Assembly (NCBI GenBank): GCA_020638905.1
Contig: JACKHP010000005.1
Coordinates: 124,001-188,000 of the forward strand
Source of the DNA: Planctomycetota bacterium
GTDB lineage: Bacteria; Planctomycetota; B15-G4
DNA: 64,000 nucleotides
Direction: 5' to 3'
Positions 52,564 to 61,079 of this stretch are shown piece by piece. Made by a program: the position numbers and the translations under genes. Below the pieces are notes generated by a model, which was not told the origin of the DNA, made no database searches, and worked only from the letters and a program-made list of their open reading frames with translations. How positions within the stretch are numbered: position 1 is the first letter of the stretch; every line of letters begins with the position of its first letter.

Positions 52564-53754
52564 TCAGGACTCCGGAGAGGGATCGGTCGGTTCGCCACGA
52601 TCGACGCGCCAGAGGCGTCCGTCGGCCACCCAGAAGAGCACCGGCGAGCGTTCGTCGCCGGCCCACACGGGCCCCTGGTCGGGGACGCCGCCGAGGCGCT
52701 CACCGAGCGAGACGGCGGGCGACCCGGCGCGATCGAAGTCGAACAGGTACAGCTCTTCGTGCAGCGCGCCCGCGGCGTCGGGCTCGAGCTCCGACTGGGC
52801 GTACACGAGGTAGCGTCCGCCGGGCGAGACGGCGGAGAGGTAGTGGTGCATGTGCCCGGTCGTGAACTGGTAGCGTCCGCCGCCGGAGAGATGGGTCTGG
52901 TAGATCTGCAGGAAGCTGTGCAGGTCGTACTCGGGGTGCACGAGCATGGTCGCGTCGACCGTGCGGAACCCCGTCGACCACGGCAGGCGCGCGTCGTCGC
53001 CGAGGTTGCCGTCGGTCATGAACGTGAGCCGGTCGTCGTCGAGCGCCAGCGCGTAGAGTCCGGCGGCCTTGCCGTCGACCACCAGGCTCTCGCCCGACGG
53101 GACGAACACCGCGCGCTCGCGCCGGCACTCGCGCGCGATCGCGCGCCGCGCCGAGCCCAGGGACGCGTCCCAGGTCCACGCCTCCCAGCCATCGTCGCCG
53201 CGGAACGCGAGGGCCGTGCGCCCCGCCGGGCAGAGCACCACCATGCCCTCGTCCTCCGGACGGGCCGCGCCGTGCTCGTCGGCCAGCGTGCGCCAGCCCG
53301 AGTCGACGAGCACGTCGAGTCGCGCACCCGCCGGGGTGTGCACACGCAGCACCGGACGCCCGTCGCTCGCCAGTCCGAGCAGCTCGACCTCGCCGGGGTC
53401 CACTCCGTCGGGCAGCGGCGGGCCCGCGCGCGGAGCACCGTCGTCGACCTCCAGCAGCCCGTCGGGTCCGAGCGCCACGACCCGTCCGTCGGCGGCCAGC
53501 GCGGGCAGCCCGCGCACGCCGTCGAGGCCGATCGCCGCCGCTCGCGCGTCGTCGGCGAGCGTGGACACGCCGCGCCAGCGTCCCGAACGGTCGCGCGCCA
53601 GCACGAAGCCGACGCCCGGCCGCGCCACGAGCGCCACGGCGGGACCCATGTCGAGCGGGGCCACCGACGCGCGCAGCAACCAGAAGGCCAGCAGCCCGAG
53701 CACCGCGACGGCGGACGTGACGGTGAGCGGGCGGCGCTTCGGCATGGCAGCCAT
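52564..53754 (-). CDS. Membrane-anchored beta-propeller-like protein, coupled to M28 peptidase
   Basis: A 396-residue protein with an N-terminal membrane anchor (VTSAVAVLGLLAFWLLRASV) and a beta-rich periplasmic body with propeller-like strands (GLPALAADGRVVALGPDGLL; YLSAVSPGGRYLVYAQSELE; GPVWAGDERSPVLFWVADGR), similar in texture to TolB/DPP-IV N-terminal propellers. No catalytic Ser was identified. Two adjacent ATGs (53754, 53745) could start it. It ends 3 nt before the M28 aminopeptidase, so both are probably translated together; a substrate-filtering role is speculation. Confidence 0.8.
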   Translation of the reverse strand: MAAMPKRRPLTVTSAVAVLGLLAFWLLRASVAPLDMGPAVALVARPGVGFVLARDRSGRWRGVSTLADDARAAAIGLDGVRGLPALAADGRVVALGPDGLLEVDDGAPRAGPPLPDGVDPGEVELLGLASDGRPVLRVHTPAGARLDVLVDSGWRTLADEHGAARPEDEGMVVLCPAGRTALAFRGDDGWEAWTWDASLGSARRAIARECRRERAVFVPSGESLVVDGKAAGLYALALDDDRLTFMTDGNLGDDARLPWSTGFRTVDATMLVHPEYDLHSFLQIYQTHLSGGGRYQFTTGHMHHYLSAVSPGGRYLVYAQSELEPDAAGALHEELYLFDFDRAGSPAVSLGERLGGVPDQGPVWAGDERSPVLFWVADGRLWRVDRGEPTDPSPES

Positions 53755-53871
53755 CGGGGGACGCAGGGGACGCGGCGCCACGCCGCGAAGCGCACCAACC
53801 TACCGGCGTGCCCGCGACAGGGACAGTGCGCGTCCCGTGGCACCCGGCTGACGCGCGGTGCCGGGCGGCTT

Positions 53872-53880
53872 TGCTACCTT
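53872..53880 (+). promoter_or_regulatory. Extended -10-like element almost touching the GT-C start
   Basis: TGCTACCTT ends 8 nt before ATG 53889. If used, transcription would start at or near the start codon, giving a leaderless mRNA. Confidence 0.33.
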
Positions 53881-53888
53881 GCGCCCCC

Positions 53889-55448
53889 ATGTCGTCGAAA
53901 GTCCTCGCCCCGCTCCTCGGCCTGCATCTGCTCGCGGCCTGGGCCGTCCTCGGCGACGGGGCCCCGGGCTTCCCGCTCGACGACTCGTGGGTGCACATGG
54001 TCTACGCCCGGGCCGTCTCCCAGGGCGAGCCGTTCGCCTACAACCCCGGGCAGCTCGAGACCGGCGTGACCGCCCCGCTGTGGACGGTGCTGCTCGCGCT
54101 CCCGGTGGGTCTGGCGCAGCGGCTCGGCGAGCGTCCCGACCTGTACGTGCGGCTGCTCGGCGGGCTGTGCGGACTGCTGCTCGCGCTCGCCGCATGGCGG
54201 CTGGGCGGCCGCGCCGGACGCTGGCCCGCAGCCTTCGCCGCGCTCGCGATGACGTTCGATCCGTGGCTGGGCTTCGAGCGCTTCTCGGGCATGGAGGCGC
54301 CGCTCTTCGGCTGCCTGCTGCTGCTGCTCGTGGGCGCGCTGCTCGACCGACGTCCCGTGCGCACGGGCTTCGTCTGTGCGGGACTCGTGTTGCTGCGTCC
54401 CGAGGGGCTGCTGCTGGCGGGCTGCGCGGCGCTGTGGCTGCTGCGCAGGCGCGCCGGGGTGCTGCGCATGCTCGCGCCGCTGCTGCTGTGCGTGCTGCCC
54501 TGGATCGCGTACTGCTTCGTCGTCTCGGGACGACCGTGGCCGTCGACGTTCGAGACCAAGGCCGCGTTCGTGGCCGACCCGTCGGCGCTGTGGGCCTCCG
54601 TGGCGGCTCTCTTCGGCGACACGGGCTGGGGCTGGGCGTTGCCGCTGGCGTTGGTGGTGGGCGTCATCTCGCTCGAGGGAGGGCGCGCCGACCTGGGCCG
54701 GCTGCCGCTGCTGCTGGGTCTCGTGCTCGGACTCGGGGTGCTGCTGACGCGTCCCATGCCGGTCTCCGAGGTGACCGGGCGGGTGCCGTACTACTGGGCA
54801 CGCTACGCGCTGCTGGCCTGGCCGGCGCTGCTGTTCGTGGCCTCCGCCGGCGTCGCCTCGCTCGTGCGCACGGCGTACGCCGGCATCCTCTGCCGTCCGC
54901 TGCTGGGCGCGGTGCTCGTGGCGCCGCTCGCGCTGGTGCTGCTCGCGGGATGGGCCTGGCCGGGCCACGCGCTCGAGATGCCCGAGCGCTTCGCCGCCGA
55001 GTGCGGCGACGTCGAGACGCTGCACGTGGCCGCCGGCGAGTGGATCGCCGAGCACACGCCGCCCGACGCGCTCGTGGCCACCCACGACGCGGGAGCCATC
55101 CGCTATTTCTCCGAACGACGCGTGCTCGACCTGTGGGGCAACCACGACCACGCGCTGCTGGCGCTCGAGCGCGAGCAGGGACCCGACGCCGTGGTGCGCG
55201 CGATCGTGGCGCGGCGTCCGGACGTGCTGGCGGTGTTCCCCGTGCTGTGGGCGCACGGACACAGTCCCGAGGCCAAGGCGCTGTGGCAGACGCTCCCGCC
55301 CCAAGACTGGGCGGCCATCTCCGAGCAGGCCCAGGACTGGGCCGAGATGCTCGGACTCACGCGGCGCGCGGTGACCTTCCACGTCGACGAACCCGCCTGC
55401 GTGCCCGGCCCGCTGCATGGCGACATGGCCGTGTTCCTGCGGCCATGA
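53889..55448 (+). CDS. GT-C-fold membrane glycosyltransferase (AftB/ArnT-like)
   Basis: A 519-residue polytopic protein. The first periplasmic loop carries GFPLDDSWVHMVYARAVSQG followed by YNPGQLETGVTAPLWTVLL, the LDD...R...G(x)TSPLW pattern of GT-C enzymes that use polyprenyl-phosphate sugars. About ten hydrophobic helices follow, then a soluble C-terminal domain (ERFAAECGDVETLHVAAGEW; DALVATHDAGAIRYFSERRV). It would transfer a lipid-linked sugar to a glycan, lipid or protein outside the cytoplasmic membrane; acceptor unknown. Start ATG 53889; the next gene's ATG overlaps its stop (ATGA). Confidence 0.88.
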   Translation: MSSKVLAPLLGLHLLAAWAVLGDGAPGFPLDDSWVHMVYARAVSQGEPFAYNPGQLETGVTAPLWTVLLALPVGLAQRLGERPDLYVRLLGGLCGLLLALAAWRLGGRAGRWPAAFAALAMTFDPWLGFERFSGMEAPLFGCLLLLLVGALLDRRPVRTGFVCAGLVLLRPEGLLLAGCAALWLLRRRAGVLRMLAPLLLCVLPWIAYCFVVSGRPWPSTFETKAAFVADPSALWASVAALFGDTGWGWALPLALVVGVISLEGGRADLGRLPLLLGLVLGLGVLLTRPMPVSEVTGRVPYYWARYALLAWPALLFVASAGVASLVRTAYAGILCRPLLGAVLVAPLALVLLAGWAWPGHALEMPERFAAECGDVETLHVAAGEWIAEHTPPDALVATHDAGAIRYFSERRVLDLWGNHDHALLALEREQGPDAVVRAIVARRPDVLAVFPVLWAHGHSPEAKALWQTLPPQDWAAISEQAQDWAEMLGLTRRAVTFHVDEPACVPGPLHGDMAVFLRP

Positions 55449-57721
55449 GCCGGCGCGCGCTGATCGTCCTGGCGCTGCTCGCGGCGCTCGTGCGCGTGGG
55501 ATTCGAGGTCACGCTGGCCGGACAGGACGGTCCCGCCGAGCTGTTGCAGTCGTACCTCGTGGGCGACGAGCGCGCCTACGACGCCTTCGCGCGCCAGGTC
55601 GCCGCCGGCACGCTGCAGCGCGAGCGCGCCTTCTATCAGGAGCCGCTCTACGCCTGGCTGCTGGGACAGGTCTACCGCGCCTTCCCGCCGGGGGACGACG
55701 CGCACGTCGAGACGGCCGTGGCCGAGGCGCCCGTGCACCGCGCCGTGATCTGGACGCAGCACCTGCTGGGCGTGCTCGTCGTGCTGCTCACGGCGACCCT
55801 GGGCGCGCGCGCCGTCTCGCCTCGCACGGGCCTGCTCGCGGGCCTGATGGCCGCCGTCTCGGGACCGCTCGTGTTCCACGAGTCGATGCTGCTGAAGGCG
55901 GCGCTCTCGCTGGTCGTCCTGCTCGTCGCGCTGCACGTCTGGCTGACGCTGCTCGAGCGGCCGGGCGCGCGCCGCGCCCTCGGCCTCGGCCTGCTGCTGG
56001 GCGCGGGCATCCTGCTGCGCGGCAACCTCTATCTGCTGCTCGGCGCGGTGCTCGCGTCGCTGGTGCTCCCGCTGGGGACGGAACGGCGTCGTCCCGGGCT
56101 CGCCGCGCTCGTGCTCGGCGGCGCGCTGCTCGCGCTCTCGCCGGCGACGATCCACAACCTCACGCGCGACCCGCCCGATCCCGTGCTCTCGACCTACCAG
56201 TCGGGGACGAACGCCGCGCTCGGCCAGCCCGACGTCGACGACCCCGAGCGCGGCGTGATCTACGAGCCGCTGCGCGCCGGGCGCGGCGACGCGCTGCACG
56301 AGGAGGACGACGCCGTCGCGCTCGCCGAGGCCGCCGCCGGGCACCGGCTCACCGGGGCCGAGGTCTCGCGCTTCTGGTGGAGCGAGGTGCGGCGGCGCGT
56401 GCTGCAGCGTCCGTGGGTGACGCTCGAGCGCACGCTGCTCAAGCTCGCGCACCTGCCCTATGGCCGCGAGGTCGTCGACGTGAAGGACTGGGCCTTCCTC
56501 GCGCCCGACGTCCCGTGGCTGGCGACCTGGGCGTCCGACTTCTGGCTGATCGGACCGTGGGCGATGGTGGGCTTCTGCCTGCTGCCGTGGCGCCGGCGTC
56601 CCGGGCTGCTCGTGGTGCGCAGCGGCATCGCGGTGGTGGCCGTCACGCTCGCGCTCTTCTACGTCATGGGACGCTACCGCCTGACCGCCGCGCCCTGCCT
56701 GTGGATCTGCGCCGCCGGTGCGATCGACGCCGGCCTGCGCGCCTGGGTCTCCTCCGGGTTCGGGCGGCGCGCGCTCGTGCTCGCCCTGGCGCTCCTGCCG
56801 CCGCTCGTGTGCGGCGCGTGGGTGCTGCCGTCCGACCCGCGCGGCGACGCGCTCGCCCGGGCCGAGCACCAGGGCCTGGCCGCCTGGCTGGACGTCCCGC
56901 CGTCGCACCTGCACCCGCCGGCTGGCTCGATGCACACGAGCCTCTCGAACGCGGCGACCATCGCGCGCGTGCTGGCCGAGCGCGCGCCCGACGCCGACGA
57001 GGCCGTGCGTCGCCGCGACGAGGCCATCGCCTGGAGCCGGGAGGCGCTGGCCAGCGCGCCGCTCTTCCCCTCGGCGCGGGCCACCCTCGTGCGCACCCTG
57101 GCGCTCTCGACGCCCTTCCTGCCGCCGCTGCCCGACGAGGCCGAGGACGAGTCCTTCCGCTGGCTGCTGCTCATGGAGGGGCTGCGCACCGGCGTCCCGC
57201 CCGAAGAGCTGGCGCTCGCCGTCGCCGCCGATCCGACGAGCGTGCGCGCTGCGGCGCGTGCCCTGCGCGGGCGTCCCAGCGTGCCGGGCGGCGACGCGTC
57301 GGCCGGCCCGCTCCTGGCGGACGCCTCGGTGCACGTGGCGCAGTCGCGGCTGTACGTGCTGCGGCACCTGCCCGACGCGCTGCAGCCCGCGGCCCGTCCC
57401 GAGCTCGAGGAGCTGCTCGCGCTGCTCGACCGGGCGCTCGGGTATGCGCCCGACGAGGGCCTCGCGCACGTGGCGCGCGCCGCGGTGCTCAAGCAGCTCG
57501 GTCGGCTCGAGGAGTCCGAGCGCGCCTACCGCGAGGCGCTGCGCTGCGGCGCCGACGAGGCCGTCGTCCACAACAACCTGGGCAACGTCCTGCGCCTGCT
57601 CGGACGCTACGACGAGGCCGTGAAGGCCTTCGAGGAGGCGCTGCGGCGCATGCCCGGCGACCCGTCGATCATGCACAACCTCGAGCGCGCGCGGGCCGAG
57701 CGCGACGCGGCGCCGCGCTGA
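55445..57721 (+). CDS. GT-C-fold membrane glycosyltransferase fused to C-terminal TPRs
   Basis: A 758-residue protein. Residues 1-460 are polytopic with GT-C features: LVGDERAYDAFARQVAAGTL and AFYQEPLYAWLLGQVYRAFPP in the first loop, GLLAGLMAAVSGPLVFHES, and WPLYGRE-like LAHLPYGREVVDVKDWAFLA. The soluble C-terminus contains TPRs, clearest at residues about 660-750 (AAVLKQLGRLEESERAYREAL, NNLGNVLRLLGRYDEAVKAFEEALRRMPGD). The fusion resembles PMT-type transferases with TPR tails, which hint at protein glycosylation or glycan-assembly complexes. The ATG overlaps the previous gene, so the two transferases act together or in sequence. Confidence 0.88.
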   Translation: MSRRALIVLALLAALVRVGFEVTLAGQDGPAELLQSYLVGDERAYDAFARQVAAGTLQRERAFYQEPLYAWLLGQVYRAFPPGDDAHVETAVAEAPVHRAVIWTQHLLGVLVVLLTATLGARAVSPRTGLLAGLMAAVSGPLVFHESMLLKAALSLVVLLVALHVWLTLLERPGARRALGLGLLLGAGILLRGNLYLLLGAVLASLVLPLGTERRRPGLAALVLGGALLALSPATIHNLTRDPPDPVLSTYQSGTNAALGQPDVDDPERGVIYEPLRAGRGDALHEEDDAVALAEAAAGHRLTGAEVSRFWWSEVRRRVLQRPWVTLERTLLKLAHLPYGREVVDVKDWAFLAPDVPWLATWASDFWLIGPWAMVGFCLLPWRRRPGLLVVRSGIAVVAVTLALFYVMGRYRLTAAPCLWICAAGAIDAGLRAWVSSGFGRRALVLALALLPPLVCGAWVLPSDPRGDALARAEHQGLAAWLDVPPSHLHPPAGSMHTSLSNAATIARVLAERAPDADEAVRRRDEAIAWSREALASAPLFPSARATLVRTLALSTPFLPPLPDEAEDESFRWLLLMEGLRTGVPPEELALAVAADPTSVRAAARALRGRPSVPGGDASAGPLLADASVHVAQSRLYVLRHLPDALQPAARPELEELLALLDRALGYAPDEGLAHVARAAVLKQLGRLEESERAYREALRCGADEAVVHNNLGNVLRLLGRYDEAVKAFEEALRRMPGDPSIMHNLERARAERDAAPR

Positions 57722-57798
57722 CGTCGGGCTCCGTCGACGACACGCGCGACGCCGCTCGACCGTTGATCGGACGCGCGCGACATGGGACACCGTGGCGC

Positions 57799-58377
57799 AT
57801 GATCACCACCGCGACGCCACCCAGCGACCTCTCGTTCGAGCAGAGCAAGTGCGGCCAGTGCACGGCGCTCTGCTGCCACTACTTCGCGCTCGAGATCGAC
57901 GCGCCCGAAGAGCGGGCCGACTTCGAGAACCTGCGCTGGTACATCCTGCACGAGGACACCGAGCTGTTCATCGACGGCGGCGCGTGGTTCCTGCAGATCA
58001 ATCGCAAGTGCACGTGGTTGGCGGGCAACAAGTGCGGCCGCTACGAAGACCGTCCCGCGATCTGCGCCGAGTACGACAACACCGAGTGCGACCTCGATGG
58101 CATCACCGCCGAGCGCCACTTCCGCACCATCGAAGAACTCGAGGCCTACCGCGAGGAGTGGGTCGTCGAACGCGAGGCGAAGCGCTCGCGACGCGCCGCG
58201 GCCGCGCGCAAGTCGTGGAGCAAGCGCAAGAAGAAGGCCGTGCGCAAGGCGTCCCGCGCGAAGGAGGCGCTGAGCAGCGCCAAGGGCAAGGCGCGCAAGA
58301 AGGCCGTGCGCAAGCTCGAGACCGCGCGCAAGCAGACCAAGAAGGCCGTGCGCAAGCTGGCGCAGCTCGAGGCCTGA
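57799..58377 (+). CDS. YkgJ-family cysteine-cluster protein with Lys/Arg-rich tail
   Basis: A 192-residue protein. The N-terminal half has the YkgJ/UPF0153 metal-cluster pattern: CGQCTALCCHYFALEI, a central CTWLAGNKCGRYEDRPAICAEY, and TECDLDG. Related proteins bind zinc or an iron-sulfur cluster; the function is poorly known. The C-terminal 65 residues are extremely basic, with KKAVRK three times, encoded by an exact 18-nt repeat. This tail resembles histone H1-like or nucleic-acid-binding extensions. ATG 57799 was chosen by family start. It lies 77 nt after the GT-C/TPR gene. Confidence 0.9.
   Translation: MITTATPPSDLSFEQSKCGQCTALCCHYFALEIDAPEERADFENLRWYILHEDTELFIDGGAWFLQINRKCTWLAGNKCGRYEDRPAICAEYDNTECDLDGITAERHFRTIEELEAYREEWVVEREAKRSRRAAAARKSWSKRKKKAVRKASRAKEALSSAKGKARKKAVRKLETARKQTKKAVRKLAQLEA
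58231..58356 (+). repeat. Three exact 18-nt repeats encoding KKAVRK
   Basis: AAGAAGGCCGTGCGCAAG occurs at 58231-58248, 58297-58314 and 58339-58356 (66- and 42-nt periods) within the basic tail of the YkgJ-like gene. Identical codon choice suggests recent duplication. Confidence 0.9.
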
Positions 58378-58393
58378 GGCGTCGCGCGAGCAT

Positions 58394-58410
58394 CGGCATC
58401 GACGATGCCG
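58394..58410 (+). terminator. Hairpin after the YkgJ-like gene
   Basis: CGGCATCG and CGATGCCG flank a single base, with three further outer pairs (one wobble), 17 nt after the stop. No T tract. Confidence 0.35.
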
Positions 58411-58510
58411 GTGCGCTCCTCCGACGCGCGCGATCGAGACGCGCGCAAATCGCCCCACGGCGCGTATCCACCGTGAACACGCGTTCTGCGCGCGGACGGG
58501 ACTGCGCGTC

Positions 58511-58539
58511 TTGACCACCCCGCAGGGCTCGCATAGGGT
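58511..58539 (+). promoter_or_regulatory. Strong sigma70-type promoter for the secreted-protein cassette
   Basis: TTGACC (58511-58516), a 17-nt spacer and TAGGGT (58534-58539). The -35 is near consensus. Predicted start near 58546, leader about 57 nt. Confidence 0.55.
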
Positions 58540-58602
58540 CGACGGCCTCGGGAGAAGGTGACGGGCGCGACGCGGACGCCCGCCTCGATGCAGGGGGCTT
58601 CG

Positions 58603-60531
58603 ATGGCGACGAGGGACGCTGACGCGGGTCTGCGCATCGCGCTCGCGGCGGTGGGCGTGGCGATCGCGGTGGGAGTGGCGCTCGTGCTCTTGCGCGTCAC
58701 CGCCGCCGACACCGACGACGCGCTCCCCGTCATGTCCGCCGTCACGCCCGACCTGCGGACGGGTGCACCCGATCCCCCGCCGCGCGCGCCCGAGCCGATC
58801 GTCGGCACGCCGCACGACCCCCGACGCGCGACGAGCCAAGCCGGCGCGCGGACGCCCGGCGAAGAGGCCGCCGTACGGTGCAGCCTCGCGGTCACCGTCG
58901 ACGGCACCGCCGAGACCGGACATGCCCTGCGGTTCGCGCTCGTCCCGCTCGACGTGCCCGTGGGACGCCGGGCCGAGACCACCCTCGTCGAAGACCTCCC
59001 GAGCGACGGACGCCTCGAGTTCACGCCGGCCGGCCCCGGCCGCTGGGCCTGGACGCTCGCGTCGGGTCCCGAGATCGTGCGGGACGGCGCGCTCGAGCTG
59101 CGTCCCGGGCCCAACGTGCTGTTCATCGACCTGACCGGCCTGCCGTCGTTCGTGGGACGGGTCGTCGACGCATACGGCCTGCCGCGGCGGCAGGCGCGTG
59201 TCTCGCTCGCGGTCCTCGCGCTGCCGGGTCGCGCGCCGCCGCCGACGCGCGAGACGTCCTGCGACTTCGAGGGTCGCTTCCGTTTCGCCGGCGTCCAGCC
59301 CCAGGACGTGTACCGGCTCACCGCCGACGACGACGGCTTCGCGCAGCGGCGCATCGAGCCGCTGCTCGTGCGCCGTCCGGGCGTGAACGACCTGGGCGAC
59401 GTGACGCTGCCGGGCGGAGGACGCGCGGTCGTGCGCGTGTTCGACGAGCAGGGTGCGCCGTTCACCGGGTGTCCTCTGGTCTGGTCGCACGCCGGCGACG
59501 AGCGGCACGGCGAGACCGACGACGAGGGGCTGCTCGTGATCGACGGGCTCGGCGACGACGCCCTCTCGGTGCGGACCGAGGCCCGCGGGCACCTCGATCG
59601 GCGCGTCGACGCCGAGCCACCGTTCGATCCTCCCGTCGACCTCGTGATTGCGCTCTCCGCGGGCCGGACGCTGCGCGGCCGAGCCGTCTACGACGACGGC
59701 TCGCCGTACCGCATGGGTCGACTGCTCGGCACCGTCGATCCGTCGACGGGCGCGGGCGCGCGTCCCGCGAGCTCGCTGGCGATGGCGGTGGTCATGCCCG
59801 ACGGCGCCTTCGAGATGGGTCCGTTCGACGCCGAGCGCGTGCGCGTCACCACGGCCGTGCCGGGAGAGTTCGAGCACGTGTTCCCCGTCGACACGTTCGC
59901 CGAGGTGGTCGTCCCCCGCGAGACGAGCCGGCAGGTGCGCGTGCACTTCACCGACGCACACAGCGGAGCGCCGGTGAGCACGCCGTTCCGGTACTGGCAG
60001 GTGACCGCGACCTCGTCGTCCGGGCCACGCGGCGAGGCCACCGACGAGGCCGGCGATTCGTGGATCCGCCTCGCGCCGTCGACCCTGCGCGGCGATCAGC
60101 AGCTCTTCGTGGCGCCCGACGACTACGCGTCGGTGCTCGTCGAGCGCGTGCCGTCCGACGGCGTGATCGAACTGGCGCTCGAGTCGGCCCGTGCGCTCGA
60201 GGTGACCCTGCTCGGAGAGGACGCCGCGCCGATCGTCGGAGCCTCCGTGGCGCTCTTCTGGAGCGGCCCCCCGACGGCATCGCTCGACGCCCGCCGCCGC
60301 GGCGCGGAGGTGAGCCCGCTGCGCCTCTTCCCCGGAGCGCTCACGTTCGCACGCGGTGCCACGAGCGACACACACGGCGTGGCGCGCTTCGACCTGCCGC
60401 TCATGGATCCAGAGCCGAAGGAGCTGCGCGTGCTGGGCAGCCACGCGGGCCACCTGCCCGCGATGGAGACGCTCCACACGACCCGTGCGACGAACTGCAC
60501 GCTGCACCTCGAGACCCTCGACGTGCGGTGA
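58603..60531 (+). CDS. Membrane-anchored protein with carboxypeptidase-regulatory-like (CnaB-type) domains
   Basis: A 642-residue protein with an N-terminal anchor (RIALAAVGVAIAVGVALVLL), a Pro-rich stalk, and several beta-sandwich segments of carboxypeptidase-regulatory type. These include LPSFVGRVVDAYGLPRRQARVSL, PTRETSCDFEGRFRFAGVQP, GGRAVVRVFDEQGAPFTG with ETDDEGLLVIDGL, and RTLRGRAVYDDGSPYRMGRL with MPDGAFEMGPF. These recall the repeated G-x-V-x-D-x-x-G-x-P-x-x-G-A-x-V ... T-D-x-x-G-x-F theme. No catalytic residues. ATG 58603 was chosen over GTG 58558 because AGGGGG sits 5 nt upstream. It probably shares a transcript with the Cys-rich and lipoprotein genes downstream. Confidence 0.85.
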   Translation: MATRDADAGLRIALAAVGVAIAVGVALVLLRVTAADTDDALPVMSAVTPDLRTGAPDPPPRAPEPIVGTPHDPRRATSQAGARTPGEEAAVRCSLAVTVDGTAETGHALRFALVPLDVPVGRRAETTLVEDLPSDGRLEFTPAGPGRWAWTLASGPEIVRDGALELRPGPNVLFIDLTGLPSFVGRVVDAYGLPRRQARVSLAVLALPGRAPPPTRETSCDFEGRFRFAGVQPQDVYRLTADDDGFAQRRIEPLLVRRPGVNDLGDVTLPGGGRAVVRVFDEQGAPFTGCPLVWSHAGDERHGETDDEGLLVIDGLGDDALSVRTEARGHLDRRVDAEPPFDPPVDLVIALSAGRTLRGRAVYDDGSPYRMGRLLGTVDPSTGAGARPASSLAMAVVMPDGAFEMGPFDAERVRVTTAVPGEFEHVFPVDTFAEVVVPRETSRQVRVHFTDAHSGAPVSTPFRYWQVTATSSSGPRGEATDEAGDSWIRLAPSTLRGDQQLFVAPDDYASVLVERVPSDGVIELALESARALEVTLLGEDAAPIVGASVALFWSGPPTASLDARRRGAEVSPLRLFPGALTFARGATSDTHGVARFDLPLMDPEPKELRVLGSHAGHLPAMETLHTTRATNCTLHLETLDVR

Positions 60532-60602
60532 ACCTGCGACCCCGAGCGCGAGGGGCGCCGCGCGCGGGACCGATCGAACACGCGTCCCGGAGGGAGAAGA
60601 CG

Positions 60603-60989
60603 ATGACGGACATCGACGTGAAGCCAGCCGCGCGTGCACGGTTCGGGACCATCGTGGTGGGTCTCGTGCTCGTGCTCGCCGCAGGCGTCCATGCCACGCC
60701 CGACAACTGCCAGGGCACGATCATCGGCGGCAACCTGCAGTGCGCCGGGACGTGCTCCGACGGACAGACCACGTGCCCGCCGCCGGACACCTCGGGTTCG
60801 GTCCTGCACTGCCACTGCGACGGCGAGGCGGCCGGGGGCGACCCCTGCGTCACGTACCAGGTGCTGCTCGACGAGTCGCACTACGTCGTCCGCTGCGGCA
60901 ACTTCGCCTGCCCGACCCCGAACTCGTGCACACCGCTGCAGATCATGTCGCCCGAGGGGGTGCCCCACGAGTGGTGCCAGTGCTGGTGA
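60603..60989 (+). CDS. Small exported cysteine-rich protein with duplicated six-Cys module
   Basis: A 128-residue protein with a signal peptide (TIVVGLVLVLAAGVHA) and a mature chain of about 97 residues holding 12 cysteines. They fall into two similar modules: C36-x10-C47-x3-C51-x6-C58-x11-C70-x-C72 and C82-x15-C98-x4-C103-x5-C109-x15-C125-x-C127. Such spacing suggests six disulfides and an internal duplication. No family recognised. GGAGGGAG precedes the ATG. It lies between the CnaB-like protein and a lipoprotein on the same strand. Confidence 0.85.
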   Translation: MTDIDVKPAARARFGTIVVGLVLVLAAGVHATPDNCQGTIIGGNLQCAGTCSDGQTTCPPPDTSGSVLHCHCDGEAAGGDPCVTYQVLLDESHYVVRCGNFACPTPNSCTPLQIMSPEGVPHEWCQCW

Positions 60990-61079
60990 ACGCCTGACCC
61001 GGACGGGCGGCGCCGCGTCGGCGCGGCCCGTCCGTCTTCGATCCGCAATCGAGCCGACGGGAGAGGGAGGACGGACACG

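Noticed and set aside
53858..55444. Upstream extension of the second GT-C gene in the same frame
   Set aside because: It overlaps the first GT-C gene completely and is Arg/Ala-rich; ATG 55445, overlapping the previous stop, is the natural start.
58558..58602. GTG 58558 as start of the CnaB-like protein
   Set aside because: The purine run touches the GTG with no spacer, whereas ATG 58603 has AGGGGG at proper distance and begins just before the membrane anchor.
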